From: Candidatus Aminicenantota bacterium
GTDB taxonomy: Bacteria; Acidobacteriota; Aminicenantia; UBA2199
Length of the DNA stretch: 33,416 nucleotides
Direction of reading: 5' to 3'
NCBI GenBank assembly: GCA_011772425.1
Contig: WVZO01000065.1
Span: forward strand, 3,618-37,033
In this document: positions 17,660 through 27,302 of the stretch, one piece after another
Layout of the letters: every line of letters begins with the position of its first letter
How positions within the stretch are numbered: position 1 is the stretch's first letter
Program-made: the position numbers and the translations under genes
The notes under the pieces: generated by a model
Database searches by the model: none
What the model was told of the DNA's origin: nothing
The model's input: only the letters and a program-made list of their open reading frames with translations

Positions 17660-18373
17660 CTAAGACCGTGCCAGAGTTATTGCTGCCACATCTGCGGCGT
17701 GTTTGCTTAACAATTGCGCGCATTTGGTAACAGTTGTTCCCGTGGTGTAGACATCATCGATCAACAGGACTTTTTTTCCTTTTATCTCCTGGGGATTTTT
17801 CAGTTTAAAGGCGCCGTCCAGGTTTCTTATTCGTTTTGCTTTGCTTAAACCGGCCTGGGGTGGGGTTTCCTTGACTTTTACCAGGTAGCCGGATAACAGC
17901 TTAATTCCCAGGCGTTGGCATAAAATTTTCGCTGCTTCAAGGATAGGCCCAAACTCTCGCTTCCTGCTTTTGTCCGGTGGAACCGGGACAATACCATCGA
18001 AATCCTCGTTGATCACGTCGTTAACCAATTCGATATAGTAATCGACAAATAGATTCTTTAATTTTTCAACTCCGCTGTATTTGTACAAGAGGATCAAATC
18101 TTTCATCAGGCCCTGGTACCGAGAATATGAGACGTGTTTTCGAAAAGGAGGGGGATTGAGGATGCATTCCCCACACCTGTCATAATCATTGTCCATTATC
18201 CTGCCGCATATACGGCATTGGGGATCGCGGTTAAGGGTAATGGTTGCCCGGCATTCCCGGCATACGCATACCCTGGCTTCATCGCTAAAAACCAGGGGCT
18301 CTCCACACCCTTTGCAAGAAGAAAGAAAAATAGAAAGCTGCAAACGATGAAAGAATTCCTTAAACCACCGCAT
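17660..18373 (-). CDS. ComF-family phosphoribosyltransferase (amidophosphoribosyltransferase-like)
   Basis: Zn-ribbon CKGCGEPLVF...CRICGRIMDNDYDRCGEC, and PRPP motif KKVLLIDDVYTTGTTVTKCAQLL. Confidence 0.92.
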   Translation of the reverse strand: MRWFKEFFHRLQLSIFLSSCKGCGEPLVFSDEARVCVCRECRATITLNRDPQCRICGRIMDNDYDRCGECILNPPPFRKHVSYSRYQGLMKDLILLYKYSGVEKLKNLFVDYYIELVNDVINEDFDGIVPVPPDKSRKREFGPILEAAKILCQRLGIKLLSGYLVKVKETPPQAGLSKAKRIRNLDGAFKLKNPQEIKGKKVLLIDDVYTTGTTVTKCAQLLSKHAADVAAITLARS

Positions 18374-18406
18374 TTTAGTTGAGTGGGTAAGTGGGTGAGT
18401 TACTTC

Positions 18407-21400
18407 TTATTTCTTCAGCTTCTCCACGGGGAATGGTTGATGTTTGGGCCAGGGTCTGGGGTCTTCTTTGATTTTTTTCTTCAATATTTCAATGGCTTTC
18501 ATTAATTGGGCATCATATCCCCGCTCCGCTTCTACGGGGTGGAGATCAACGACAATATCCGGTTCCACGCCGATATTTTCTATTATCCATTCACCTTTTG
18601 GGCTGTAAATCCGGTAATCCGGTGCGGTTAAGCCACCGCCGTCAATCATACTGATGAACATGGATATCCCCACCAATCCTCCCCAGGAGCGGGTTCCCAC
18701 AATGGGTCCCATTTTTCGTGTCCTGAAAACAAAAGGGAATTCATCACCACCGGAACCGGCGTAGCGATTGGTAAGGCACACCATATGCGCCCGGGTAGCC
18801 ACACTTGGGCTGCTCTGATCATGGGAATACCGGCGGGTCCAATAGGAGTGAATCTCCTTGTCCAGGCGGCCAAGAAAAATGTCAGGGTCCAATCCCCCAG
18901 CGTTAAACCGGCCATCCACGATGAGTCCTTTTTTGCGGGTCTGGGAGTAGAAATATTTGGGAAATTCAATGGCTGAACCTGAAAACGTATCAGGGAAATG
19001 GATATAACCGATCTGGCCGTTGGATTCTTTTTCTGCAAGCAAGCGGTTGTGTTCCACCCAGTCCAGGTATCGCAGCCGGAATTCGCTGGACAAGGGTTTG
19101 ACGGTGATTTCCCTGGCACCAATGTCTGAGGGTTTGGTGTTGACCCGTAGCGTCACCTGCTTTCCGGCCAGGTCCTGGAAATAACTGTAAATATTTCGAT
19201 CCGTGGTCACCGGTTCTTCATTAACCGCCAACAGGTAGTCACCGGGTTCTACCTGAATTCCCGGGCCATGGAGAGGTGGTATGATTCTCCGGGACCAATC
19301 CGGCACCCGGTATATCTTTTTGAACTGGTAGCGTTTATTTTTTATATCCACTTCATAATCGGCCCCCAGCATGCCGATATTGACCCCTTTGGCCGAACGC
19401 TGGCGATCCCCGCCATAGACATACGTATGGGAAGTATTGAGTTCACCGATCAACTCGCCGATAATATAGCGCACATCCTGGCGGCAGGAGGCACGCTTAA
19501 TCAACGGTTCATACTTCTTTTTCATGGCAGCCCAATCGATCCCCTTCATGTTGGCATCATAATAAAAATCACGCTCCAGGCGCCAGGCTTCATTAAAAAT
19601 CTGCAGCCACTCCCTGAGTGGGTCGATCACCATTTTCAAATCGGAAAGATTAAGCGCTTCGTCTTTGGATTCTTCCTCATCCACTTCGATGATTCCCACG
19701 GAATCCTCTTTCTTGTAAATAATGTGGGTACCATCAAAGGAAAGTTTATACGCATCGATACCCTTAATAACGGTTTCCTCTTTCCTATCTTCAAAAGAAA
19801 AGGTAACCAGGTTCCGGGGGCCTACAGACCGGAACTCGAACTGGTTGAAATCCCCTTTTTCTGCATTCAAATAGTAAATCGCCTCATCATTTACCGCCAG
19901 GTTCCGATAGTTACCCCGCGGCAGGGGCAGCATTTCAATTCGTTCAGCAATGCCCTCAAAATCTATCCTCACACGGACCTTTTTATTTTCTTTATCGATC
20001 TTTTCTTTTTTCTTCTTCTTTTTTCCTTTTTTGTCTTCCTCTTCCTCTTCATCTTTTTTCCTGGCATCCGGTTCCTCCTCGTCGCTCTTGAAAGGCAAGA
20101 ACCGTTTCCCATCCTTTTTGAGGGTCAAACAGCAAATGGAAGCCAGGTTCTTATAAACCATTTCCCATTCAAAATCACAAAACGTGGGATTGAAACGGCG
20201 ATTGGAGACAAAAAACAAATGTTCACCATCTTCTGAAAAAACCGGGCCAAAATCATTGAAAAGACCATTACTCACACCATGGACTTTACCGGTTTCCAGG
20301 GAATAGATGTAAATCTTATTAACCAGGTCTGCATCCATTTTGGTATAGGCCAGGTAACGGCTGTCCGGTGACCAGGCAAAATCATAGATGGGTTTAAGGT
20401 CCAATGAGATATCGACATTCTCATATTTGGCATGGTCCACTTCCGTGATTTTTTTGGTTTTAACGTCCAGGTAATAGCAGCGGAGTGTTTGATCGGCAAA
20501 GGCGATTTTTTTGCTGTCCGGTGACCAGCGCAGGGTATGACGGTAGCCATCTTTATGTTGGGTTAATTGAATCGCTTCGGTTTTGCCCATGGGGTCTATC
20601 AGGTATATTTCATATTCGCCGCTTTTATCGGAAATATAGGCGATGGTTTTGCCATCCGGTGACCAGGCAGCATCCTTGTCCCGTGCCCCGGGGTCCCGGG
20701 TTAAATTACGCGTGGGGCCATCTTTTTGGGGTACGGTAAAGACTTCACCCCGGGCCACAATAAGCGCACGCTTCCCAGAAGGTGAGCAATCAAAACCCGT
20801 GATGTATCTATCTACCTTTTTAATGTAAGGCCGCGTTTCAGCAGCATCCGTATAAATTTCCACCGGGATAGGTTTGGTCTGTTTTGTGTTAACATCCAGC
20901 AGCCAGAGGGCACCTCCCAGTTCATAGACGATTTCATTTTTACCCTTACTGGGGCGGCGCACATCATAATCCCGGTGATGGGTAAGCTGCTCGATTTTCC
21001 CGGTTTTTGTATCATAGGCATAAATGTTCAGTACATCATCGCGGTCCGAACTAAAATAGATGTTATCGCCTATCCACATGGGGAAACGGTCGGTTCCTTT
21101 GAATCGGGTGAGTTTCCGGTCCTGTTGGGTTTTAAAATCATAAAGATAAATATCCTGGGCCCATCCGCCTTTGTAGCGTTTCCAGGTGCGGAATTCCCTG
21201 GCAGTACGATTGTAGGCGATTTTTTCTCCATCCGGCGAGAAACTGCCGTGGGCGGCTTCATGCAAAATCAATGGTTCAAGGCCGGTGCCGTCCGGCGATA
21301 CCATAAAAAGCCGGGTAAAATACTCAAAACCCAACCGCCTCGAGCGAAAAATAATTTTGTTCTTAAGGGGATGCCAACCCACCACTTCATCGTCAAACGG

Positions 21401-21766
21401 ATGATACGTCACACGGGTAATACTACCCCCATGTACATTCATCACATAAACGTCCGAATTGCCGTCGTACTCACCGGTAAATGCAATCAGTTTTCCATCC
21501 GGTGAAAACTTGGGAAAACGTTCTTCACCGTCGTGAATGGTTAAACGTACGGCTGCCCCTCCGTTAATCGGGGCTTTCCAGATATCTTCACCGTAAACAA
21601 ACACAACAGTACCGCTGTCCTCATGAACATCGGGAAATCGCATCAAGTATCTCTGCTGAGCACTATTACCCGCTGTAACAGGGGCCGTTAAGCCAACAAT
21701 AACTGTCAGCATCAGTAGAACCACCAATACTAATTTCCTTGGCAATAAACACTGTATCCGTTTCAT
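18407..21766 (-). CDS. Tricorn-like protease (S41 family) with N-terminal signal peptide and beta-propeller domains
   Basis: WD40/TolB-like propeller repeats (FSPDGKLIAFTGEYDGNSDVYVM, WSPDGKTIAYISDKSGEYEIY), PDZ, and catalytic region VCLTNRYAGSGGDEFPFVFRTRKMGPIVGTRSWGG; RBS AAAGGAGG. Confidence 0.95.
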   Translation of the reverse strand: MKRIQCLLPRKLVLVVLLMLTVIVGLTAPVTAGNSAQQRYLMRFPDVHEDSGTVVFVYGEDIWKAPINGGAAVRLTIHDGEERFPKFSPDGKLIAFTGEYDGNSDVYVMNVHGGSITRVTYHPFDDEVVGWHPLKNKIIFRSRRLGFEYFTRLFMVSPDGTGLEPLILHEAAHGSFSPDGEKIAYNRTAREFRTWKRYKGGWAQDIYLYDFKTQQDRKLTRFKGTDRFPMWIGDNIYFSSDRDDVLNIYAYDTKTGKIEQLTHHRDYDVRRPSKGKNEIVYELGGALWLLDVNTKQTKPIPVEIYTDAAETRPYIKKVDRYITGFDCSPSGKRALIVARGEVFTVPQKDGPTRNLTRDPGARDKDAAWSPDGKTIAYISDKSGEYEIYLIDPMGKTEAIQLTQHKDGYRHTLRWSPDSKKIAFADQTLRCYYLDVKTKKITEVDHAKYENVDISLDLKPIYDFAWSPDSRYLAYTKMDADLVNKIYIYSLETGKVHGVSNGLFNDFGPVFSEDGEHLFFVSNRRFNPTFCDFEWEMVYKNLASICCLTLKKDGKRFLPFKSDEEEPDARKKDEEEEEDKKGKKKKKKEKIDKENKKVRVRIDFEGIAERIEMLPLPRGNYRNLAVNDEAIYYLNAEKGDFNQFEFRSVGPRNLVTFSFEDRKEETVIKGIDAYKLSFDGTHIIYKKEDSVGIIEVDEEESKDEALNLSDLKMVIDPLREWLQIFNEAWRLERDFYYDANMKGIDWAAMKKKYEPLIKRASCRQDVRYIIGELIGELNTSHTYVYGGDRQRSAKGVNIGMLGADYEVDIKNKRYQFKKIYRVPDWSRRIIPPLHGPGIQVEPGDYLLAVNEEPVTTDRNIYSYFQDLAGKQVTLRVNTKPSDIGAREITVKPLSSEFRLRYLDWVEHNRLLAEKESNGQIGYIHFPDTFSGSAIEFPKYFYSQTRKKGLIVDGRFNAGGLDPDIFLGRLDKEIHSYWTRRYSHDQSSPSVATRAHMVCLTNRYAGSGGDEFPFVFRTRKMGPIVGTRSWGGLVGISMFISMIDGGGLTAPDYRIYSPKGEWIIENIGVEPDIVVDLHPVEAERGYDAQLMKAIEILKKKIKEDPRPWPKHQPFPVEKLKK

Positions 21767-21943
21767 AAATCTACCTCCTTTAATTAAATAATATTATATA
21801 TGACCATTCGTTTAAATTCCAGTCTTATTCGTTTAAATCTATTGTACGTAAATAACTGCTGTATTGTTTCGTTTAAAATTAAAAATTTAAAATTAATTTT
21901 ATCCCTGGAAATCGATTTCATTTTATGAGAAAATGATGTATAA

Positions 21944-21997
21944 GAGCATAGAGCATAGAGCAGAGAGCAAATTTATACTCTACGCTCTTTGCTGCAT
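21944..21997. repeat. Heptad array (gagcata)n plus decayed inverted partner
   Basis: gagcatagagcatagagcagagagc ... tactctacgctctttgctgcat, immediately before the RBS of the next gene. Confidence 0.7.
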
Positions 21998-22008
21998 AGG
22001 AGGTTTTC

Positions 22009-23049
22009 ATGATTAAGAGACGATTATTAATCGTTGGTATAGGGGCATTGGTTTTATTTGCTCCGTCTTTTTTCACTTTACATGCGAAAGAGGCAATTGA
22101 AAGGCCTTCCGAAGGAAAACTCTGGCCGCAGATAACAGCCTACAAAACCGGGTATTTGCAGGTATCCGATTTACATAAGATATTCTACCAATTAGGGGGG
22201 AATCCCCACGGCAAACCAGTTATGGTGCTTCACGGCGGCCCCGGTTCAGGCTGTTATCCGACTCTCTTTCGCTACTTCAACCCGGAAAAATTTCATATCG
22301 TTTTACATGACCAGCGTGGCTCAGGGAAAAGCCAGCCTTATGCTGAACTCAAGGAGAATACCACCTGGTACCTGGTAGAAGATATTGAGAAACTGCGAAA
22401 GCACCTGAACCTGGGCAAGGTCATCCTGTTCGGTGGTTCCTGGGGGTCTACGCTGGCCCTGGCTTACGCCGAGACCTATCCGCAGCATGTTAATGGTATA
22501 ATCATGCGGGGTGTGTTTACCTCCACCAAAGAGGAAATCGACCATTTTTATCATGGTGGAACCGCTTTCTTTTTTCCGGAAACTCACCAGAAGCTGGCAG
22601 CCCTGGTGGATCACCCGGGAAAAAAGAATTTTGCTGCCCAATTATTGAAAAAACTTCAAAGCCCGGACCCCAAAATCCGGGAAAAATATGCCCGGGCCTG
22701 GGCTGTATATGAAAGCAAAATCGCCCTCCTTGACATGCCGGACCAGAGGATAGAAAATTTTCTGAAATACTGGAATCCCTACGCTTTTGCTTTAATTGAG
22801 AATTATTATATGGCCAATGGTTGTTTTTTTAAAGAAGGTCAATTGCTGCAAAATGCTGACAAGCTGGCAGATATCCCGATAATCATGGTCAATGGCCGTT
22901 ACGACATGATCTGTCCTCCCATTACCGCTTACAAACTTCAAATAAAATTACCCAAATCGCGGTTGATTATTGCAGAGAAAGCGGGCCATTCGGAATCGGA
23001 GCCGCCGGTTCAGCGGGAACTGGTAAAAGCAGCTAAAGAATTTGAATAA
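22009..23049 (+). CDS. Proline iminopeptidase-like alpha/beta hydrolase (S33), with signal peptide
   Basis: HGGPGSGCYPTLFRYFNPEKFHIVLHDQRGSGKS, GGSWGSTLALAYAETYP, YDMICPP, AGHSESEP; N-term MIKRRLLIVGIGALVLFAPSFFTLHAKE. Confidence 0.92.
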   Translation: MIKRRLLIVGIGALVLFAPSFFTLHAKEAIERPSEGKLWPQITAYKTGYLQVSDLHKIFYQLGGNPHGKPVMVLHGGPGSGCYPTLFRYFNPEKFHIVLHDQRGSGKSQPYAELKENTTWYLVEDIEKLRKHLNLGKVILFGGSWGSTLALAYAETYPQHVNGIIMRGVFTSTKEEIDHFYHGGTAFFFPETHQKLAALVDHPGKKNFAAQLLKKLQSPDPKIREKYARAWAVYESKIALLDMPDQRIENFLKYWNPYAFALIENYYMANGCFFKEGQLLQNADKLADIPIIMVNGRYDMICPPITAYKLQIKLPKSRLIIAEKAGHSESEPPVQRELVKAAKEFE

Positions 23050-23060
23050 GGAGATGAATC

Positions 23061-23816
23061 ATGGTGTCTTCATTTCAATTCAGAGAAAAACTCAAAGAGG
23101 GTAAGCCCCTGATCGGTACGGTTCAGACCTTAAATTCCCCGGAGGTTACGGAGATTTTGGCAGCCGTGGGATTTGATTGGTTATTTATCGACCTGGAGCA
23201 TTCAATCCTGGATATAGAGGGTGCTCAGCGCATTCTCCAGGCAGCCGGGCCGCAGTGCCCCTGTATCATTCGACCGCCGTCCCAGGAGGAGGTATGGATA
23301 AAAAAAATACTGGACACTGGGGCCGCCGGTATTATTGTTCCCCGGGTGAAATCAGTGGAGGAAGCAGCCAGGATTGTCAAATGCAGCAAATACCCTCCTG
23401 AAGGAGATCGAAGCGTGGGACTTTCCCGTGCACATGGGTACGGGTTATCCTTCCAGGAGTACGTGGACAATGCCAACCGGGAAATTGCTGTCATATTGCA
23501 AATCGAACACATCGATGCCGTAAGAGATCTCGAAACCATTGTGAAAATACCCGGTATAGACGGTCTTCTCGTGGGACCTTACGATCTATCCGGCAGCATG
23601 GGAAAAATCGGACAGGTAAACGACCCGGAGGTGCAGCAGGAGATACAACGGGTTCGGCAGGTTTGCCTGGAGGCAAATATGGTCCTGGGAATTTTTACCA
23701 CTAACCCGGAAGATGTAAAAACCCTGATTGAAAAAGGCTACACCCTGATTGCCCTGGGAATAGACACCATGCTCATGGGTCAATATTTGAGGCAGTTGGT
23801 CCAATCGGTGAAGTAG
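23061..23816 (+). CDS. HpcH/HpaI-family aldolase
   Basis: VGFDWLFIDLEHSILD, GAAGIIVPRVKSVEEAARIVKCSKYPPEGDRSVGLSRAHGYG, GPYDLSGSMG. Confidence 0.94.
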   Translation: MVSSFQFREKLKEGKPLIGTVQTLNSPEVTEILAAVGFDWLFIDLEHSILDIEGAQRILQAAGPQCPCIIRPPSQEEVWIKKILDTGAAGIIVPRVKSVEEAARIVKCSKYPPEGDRSVGLSRAHGYGLSFQEYVDNANREIAVILQIEHIDAVRDLETIVKIPGIDGLLVGPYDLSGSMGKIGQVNDPEVQQEIQRVRQVCLEANMVLGIFTTNPEDVKTLIEKGYTLIALGIDTMLMGQYLRQLVQSVK

Positions 23817-23961
23817 AAAAAGAATGGAATGATGGAATCAAAGGAAAAAGGTATAACCCATCCGAATGATGCACGTAAATTCGTATATAAAATTATAAAG
23901 TGTTTTTTCACTTTGTGCCTTTGTGGCTATTTGCATGAAAATAAAAAAGGAGGATTTACTC

Positions 23962-26250
23962 ATGAAAAAAATGGAGCCATCGATTTTAATCTTTCTGGTG
24001 ATTTTTGTTTTTTCCGGTTATTTGGGCGGTTCCGGCCAGTTGGCAGAGGATATGGACCACTCCATTAAAAATATCGAGACGTTTACCCGCCTCTATGGGT
24101 ATGTCAGGTATTTTTATCCCGGTGATGAAGCGGCGCAAACCGATTGGGAAAAATTTGCCGTTTATGGGGTAAAAAAAGTGGAAAAAGTCCGTAATCGTTC
24201 GGAATTAAAGCAAGCGCTGCAAGAACTCTTTTTACCCATTGCGCCTGCCCTGGTGATTCATGACTCCAACCGGAAAACTCGTTTCTCAAGCACCCGGATT
24301 ACGCCGCCGCCGGCAATCAAAAAAAAGATGAACGTGGTGGTCTGGCAGCACCTGGGGGTGGGATTCGGAGAAGCCCGCAGTATTTATCGCAGCATCCGCT
24401 TAAACAGGAAAGACGAGCTGACCTACAAACGTAATATTGGCGTAATGATCCAGGTACTCGATGCAGCACCTTTCCAGGGGAAACAGGTAAAACTCCGGGC
24501 TGCCGTAAAAGTAGCAGAAGGGGCAGGCCACATGTGGCTCCGCGTGGACCGGATGAACAAAGCAATGGGTTTTTTCGATAATATGAATGACCGTCCCGTT
24601 AAATCCAATGAATGGAACTATTACGAAATTACCGGACCCGTGGCAGAGGATGCGCAAAGGGTGGTTTTCGGATGTTTTCTGCAGGGTTCCGGCCAACTGT
24701 GGGTGGATGATTACCAGTTTTTTGTAAAAGAGGATAAAAAATGGAAATCCGTTACCCTTAAAAACCCGGATTTTGAAGAAGATAAGGATGGCGGCCCGCC
24801 GCAGGAATGGATAGCCCTAAGCGAGGGTTATTCATACCAGGTCACAGCGGATACCGCAGCCAGGGGCAGGAAGAGTACGATTATCAAGAGCGACCCCGGA
24901 TCAGGACTGGTGTTTGACCGGAAACCCCAATTCGGGGAACATATTTCCAAAGAATTGGGCTCCAGGTTGTCCTGCCTCATGCCCATCGCCTTGTATGGGA
25001 CGGAAGATTATACCTACCCCAAAGCTTCACCCGCCGCGTTGAACCGCTTGAAAGCCGCCATTGAAGAAGAGGTTCCCAAAGAGGAGAAACTCAGCGGTGA
25101 TGTCCTATACGTCAGGTTGGGGGATATTGTCATGGCCTGGAATATATTTCAACATTTCTATCCCTATTTCGACGTAACAAAAACCGACTGGAACGCTTCG
25201 CTGACCGAAGCATTGGCATCTGCTTACAACGATAAAAATAAACAGGATTTCTTGAAAACCCTGAGAAAATTGGTTGCCCATCTGAAAGATGGGCATGGTA
25301 GAGTTTATTTAAAAGGGGATACCACCGCTTTTCATGCCCCTCCCATCCAATGGGATTGGATTGAAGGGAAACTGGTGATCACGGGGATTTTCCATAAATT
25401 CCTTAAAGGCATCCATATGGGGGATGTGGTGGTTGAGATAGACGGCGTAAAGGCGAAAGATGCAATAAAAAATGAAGCCCTTTACATCTCGGCAGCCACT
25501 GAAGGCTGGCTCCATTACCGTACCCTCAACGAATTGTTAGCCGGACCCAAAGATTCCCAAATGACCCTGAAAATAGAAAGGGATGGAGAATTTCATGAGA
25601 TCACCCTGCAGCGGTCAGAAGAATATATGAAATACTACAATAAATCTAAAAATAATGTTTACTACAAAAAAATCGATGAGGATATATACTACCTGAACCT
25701 AAACAATATACCCGTGGATGATATCAACCAGTTGATGCCGGAACTGGAAAAAGCCAAAGCCATCATTTGCGACTTAAGGGGTTATCCCAACAGCAACCAC
25801 CAATTGATTTCCCACTTGCTGAAAGAAAAAGATGAGGATTTGTGGATGTGGGTACCCCAGATCATTTACCCGGATTATGAAAACGTCACTTACAAAGGTC
25901 ACGGTTGGCACATGAAGCCGCTTAAACCTCACTTAACCGCTAAAATCGTTTTCATTACTAACGGCAGGGCCATCAGTTATGCCGAATCTTTCATGGGATA
26001 TATCGAACATTACAAATTGGCCACCATCGTGGGGCAGCCCACAGCTGGGACCAACGGCAATGTAAATCCTTTTACCTTGCCCGGCGGCTACAGGGTAATG
26101 TGGACCGGCATGCGGGTGCTGAAGCATGACGGGTCCCAGCATCACGGGGTAGGAATTATTCCTCATGTGCGGGTGGAGCGTACCATCAAGGGTGTCAAAG
26201 AAGGCCGGGACGAATTCCTGGAAAAAGCCATCGAGATCGCCAAGAAATAG
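23962..26250 (+). CDS. S41-family peptidase, secreted, with PDZ-like domain
   Basis: Start MKKMEPSILIFLVIFVFSGYL after AAAAAGGAGG; KLVAHLKDGHGRVYL, KAIICDLRGYPNSNHQLISHLL, FITNGRAISYAESFMGYIEHYKLATIVGQPTAGTNGNVN. Confidence 0.92.
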   Translation: MKKMEPSILIFLVIFVFSGYLGGSGQLAEDMDHSIKNIETFTRLYGYVRYFYPGDEAAQTDWEKFAVYGVKKVEKVRNRSELKQALQELFLPIAPALVIHDSNRKTRFSSTRITPPPAIKKKMNVVVWQHLGVGFGEARSIYRSIRLNRKDELTYKRNIGVMIQVLDAAPFQGKQVKLRAAVKVAEGAGHMWLRVDRMNKAMGFFDNMNDRPVKSNEWNYYEITGPVAEDAQRVVFGCFLQGSGQLWVDDYQFFVKEDKKWKSVTLKNPDFEEDKDGGPPQEWIALSEGYSYQVTADTAARGRKSTIIKSDPGSGLVFDRKPQFGEHISKELGSRLSCLMPIALYGTEDYTYPKASPAALNRLKAAIEEEVPKEEKLSGDVLYVRLGDIVMAWNIFQHFYPYFDVTKTDWNASLTEALASAYNDKNKQDFLKTLRKLVAHLKDGHGRVYLKGDTTAFHAPPIQWDWIEGKLVITGIFHKFLKGIHMGDVVVEIDGVKAKDAIKNEALYISAATEGWLHYRTLNELLAGPKDSQMTLKIERDGEFHEITLQRSEEYMKYYNKSKNNVYYKKIDEDIYYLNLNNIPVDDINQLMPELEKAKAIICDLRGYPNSNHQLISHLLKEKDEDLWMWVPQIIYPDYENVTYKGHGWHMKPLKPHLTAKIVFITNGRAISYAESFMGYIEHYKLATIVGQPTAGTNGNVNPFTLPGGYRVMWTGMRVLKHDGSQHHGVGIIPHVRVERTIKGVKEGRDEFLEKAIEIAKK

Positions 26251-26307
26251 TTGGAATTGCGAAGACATCGGTTCCTTTTTGCGTACCTATTTATAGGTGG
26301 TTAATGA

Positions 26308-26556
26308 TTAAGGCCTATTTATTGAAAAATTTTCCAGTGTGGAGAGGATTTTTTCCTTTTGCGAGGGAGTGAATTCATCACCATAAAAACGCAGAAACAT
26401 TTCTTTCCGCCAGTTTTTTTTATCCGTTATGGTGGATAAAACGATTCGCCTGGCAGTGCCAAGCATGGAAAAACACATTTTGACTCTTTCTTCAGGGGTT
26501 TTCCTCATCAACATGTCGTTATAAATCCGCTCCATCTTCTTACTTGTGTCTTTCAT
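26308..26556 (-). CDS. Small hypothetical protein, probable partner of adjacent nucleotidyltransferase-like gene
   Basis: 82 aa; overlaps 3' end of 26540..27016 by 17 bp on same strand. Confidence 0.65.
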   Translation of the reverse strand: MKDTSKKMERIYNDMLMRKTPEERVKMCFSMLGTARRIVLSTITDKKNWRKEMFLRFYGDEFTPSQKEKILSTLENFSINRP

Positions 26557-27016
26557 CTAAAACCCTCCCTAAAATCAAATCCAAACCTAAACGGGCGCAC
26601 CATTTCTTGACATAATCCATAGCAAAGTCCAAATCCATCAGGCTGACGATATCTTTTATCTGCATTTCTGAAAAGCTGTCCTTTGCCCAGTAAAGCTTGG
26701 AAATAATAAGGTCTTCAAGCGAAACTACGAAAACGTCCTGGTCTTCCAGTTTCCTTTTTTTTCTTTTGTTGAATTCCAGAATTCTATATTCCTCGTTCTT
26801 ACAAATAATGAAGTCAACTTTAATAACTGTTTCCAGGTGAATAATGTTGAACATGGTTTGATTTCTAATGGCATCTGTTACCATATCTTTGTCGATATCA
26901 CGGGTCATCCTGGGTTTCCCGTAAAAAGTGAGTGCCACGGATCCACTGAGCATATAATCAAACTCAGCATCGTTCAAGCGCCTGGCAACCAGCTTCAATA
27001 AATCCAATTCATTCAT
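26540..27016 (-). CDS. Nucleotidyltransferase-fold protein with apparent internal in-frame deletion
   Basis: DYMLSGSVALTFYGKPRMTRDID then immediately KDMVTDAIRNQTMFNIIHLETVIKVDFII; spacing between TRDID and VD about half of that in 9445..9996. Confidence 0.75.
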   Translation of the reverse strand: MNELDLLKLVARRLNDAEFDYMLSGSVALTFYGKPRMTRDIDKDMVTDAIRNQTMFNIIHLETVIKVDFIICKNEEYRILEFNKRKKRKLEDQDVFVVSLEDLIISKLYWAKDSFSEMQIKDIVSLMDLDFAMDYVKKWCARLGLDLILGRVLDERHK

Positions 27017-27129
27017 GGAATCATAATAGTATCAAAAAAGCGATTCCGCAACCCTCTTTTTTTTGTTTTCTGAGGCGAAAGGAAGTTTTTTGACTGCCCC
27101 CTTCCCATCTTCGTGCATCAGCAAAATTA

Positions 27130-27219
27130 GCTCATGCGTGAGCAAAATTAGTTAACGGAGAAAATTTTTCCCGGCGGGTTGGTTCTGGTAAGGAAGCCTT
27201 ACAGATGGTCCGAAGGACC
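27130..27219. repeat. Cluster of three short perfect hairpins upstream of the DUF6515-like gene
   Basis: GCTCAtgcgTGAGC (27130-27143), GTAAGGaagCCTTAC (27188-27202), GGTCCgaaGGACC (27207-27219). Confidence 0.7.
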
Positions 27220-27302
27220 TGCAATGCCCCGTCACGCCATGCGCCACGCCGTGGGGTTGACAAAATAATTTCTTTTTATTACCATTTGGAACAGGAGAAT
27301 GT

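Noticed and set aside
19268-20236. 322-aa + strand ORF
   Set aside because: Entirely antisense to the convincing tricorn-like CDS; composition is a shadow of the opposite strand.
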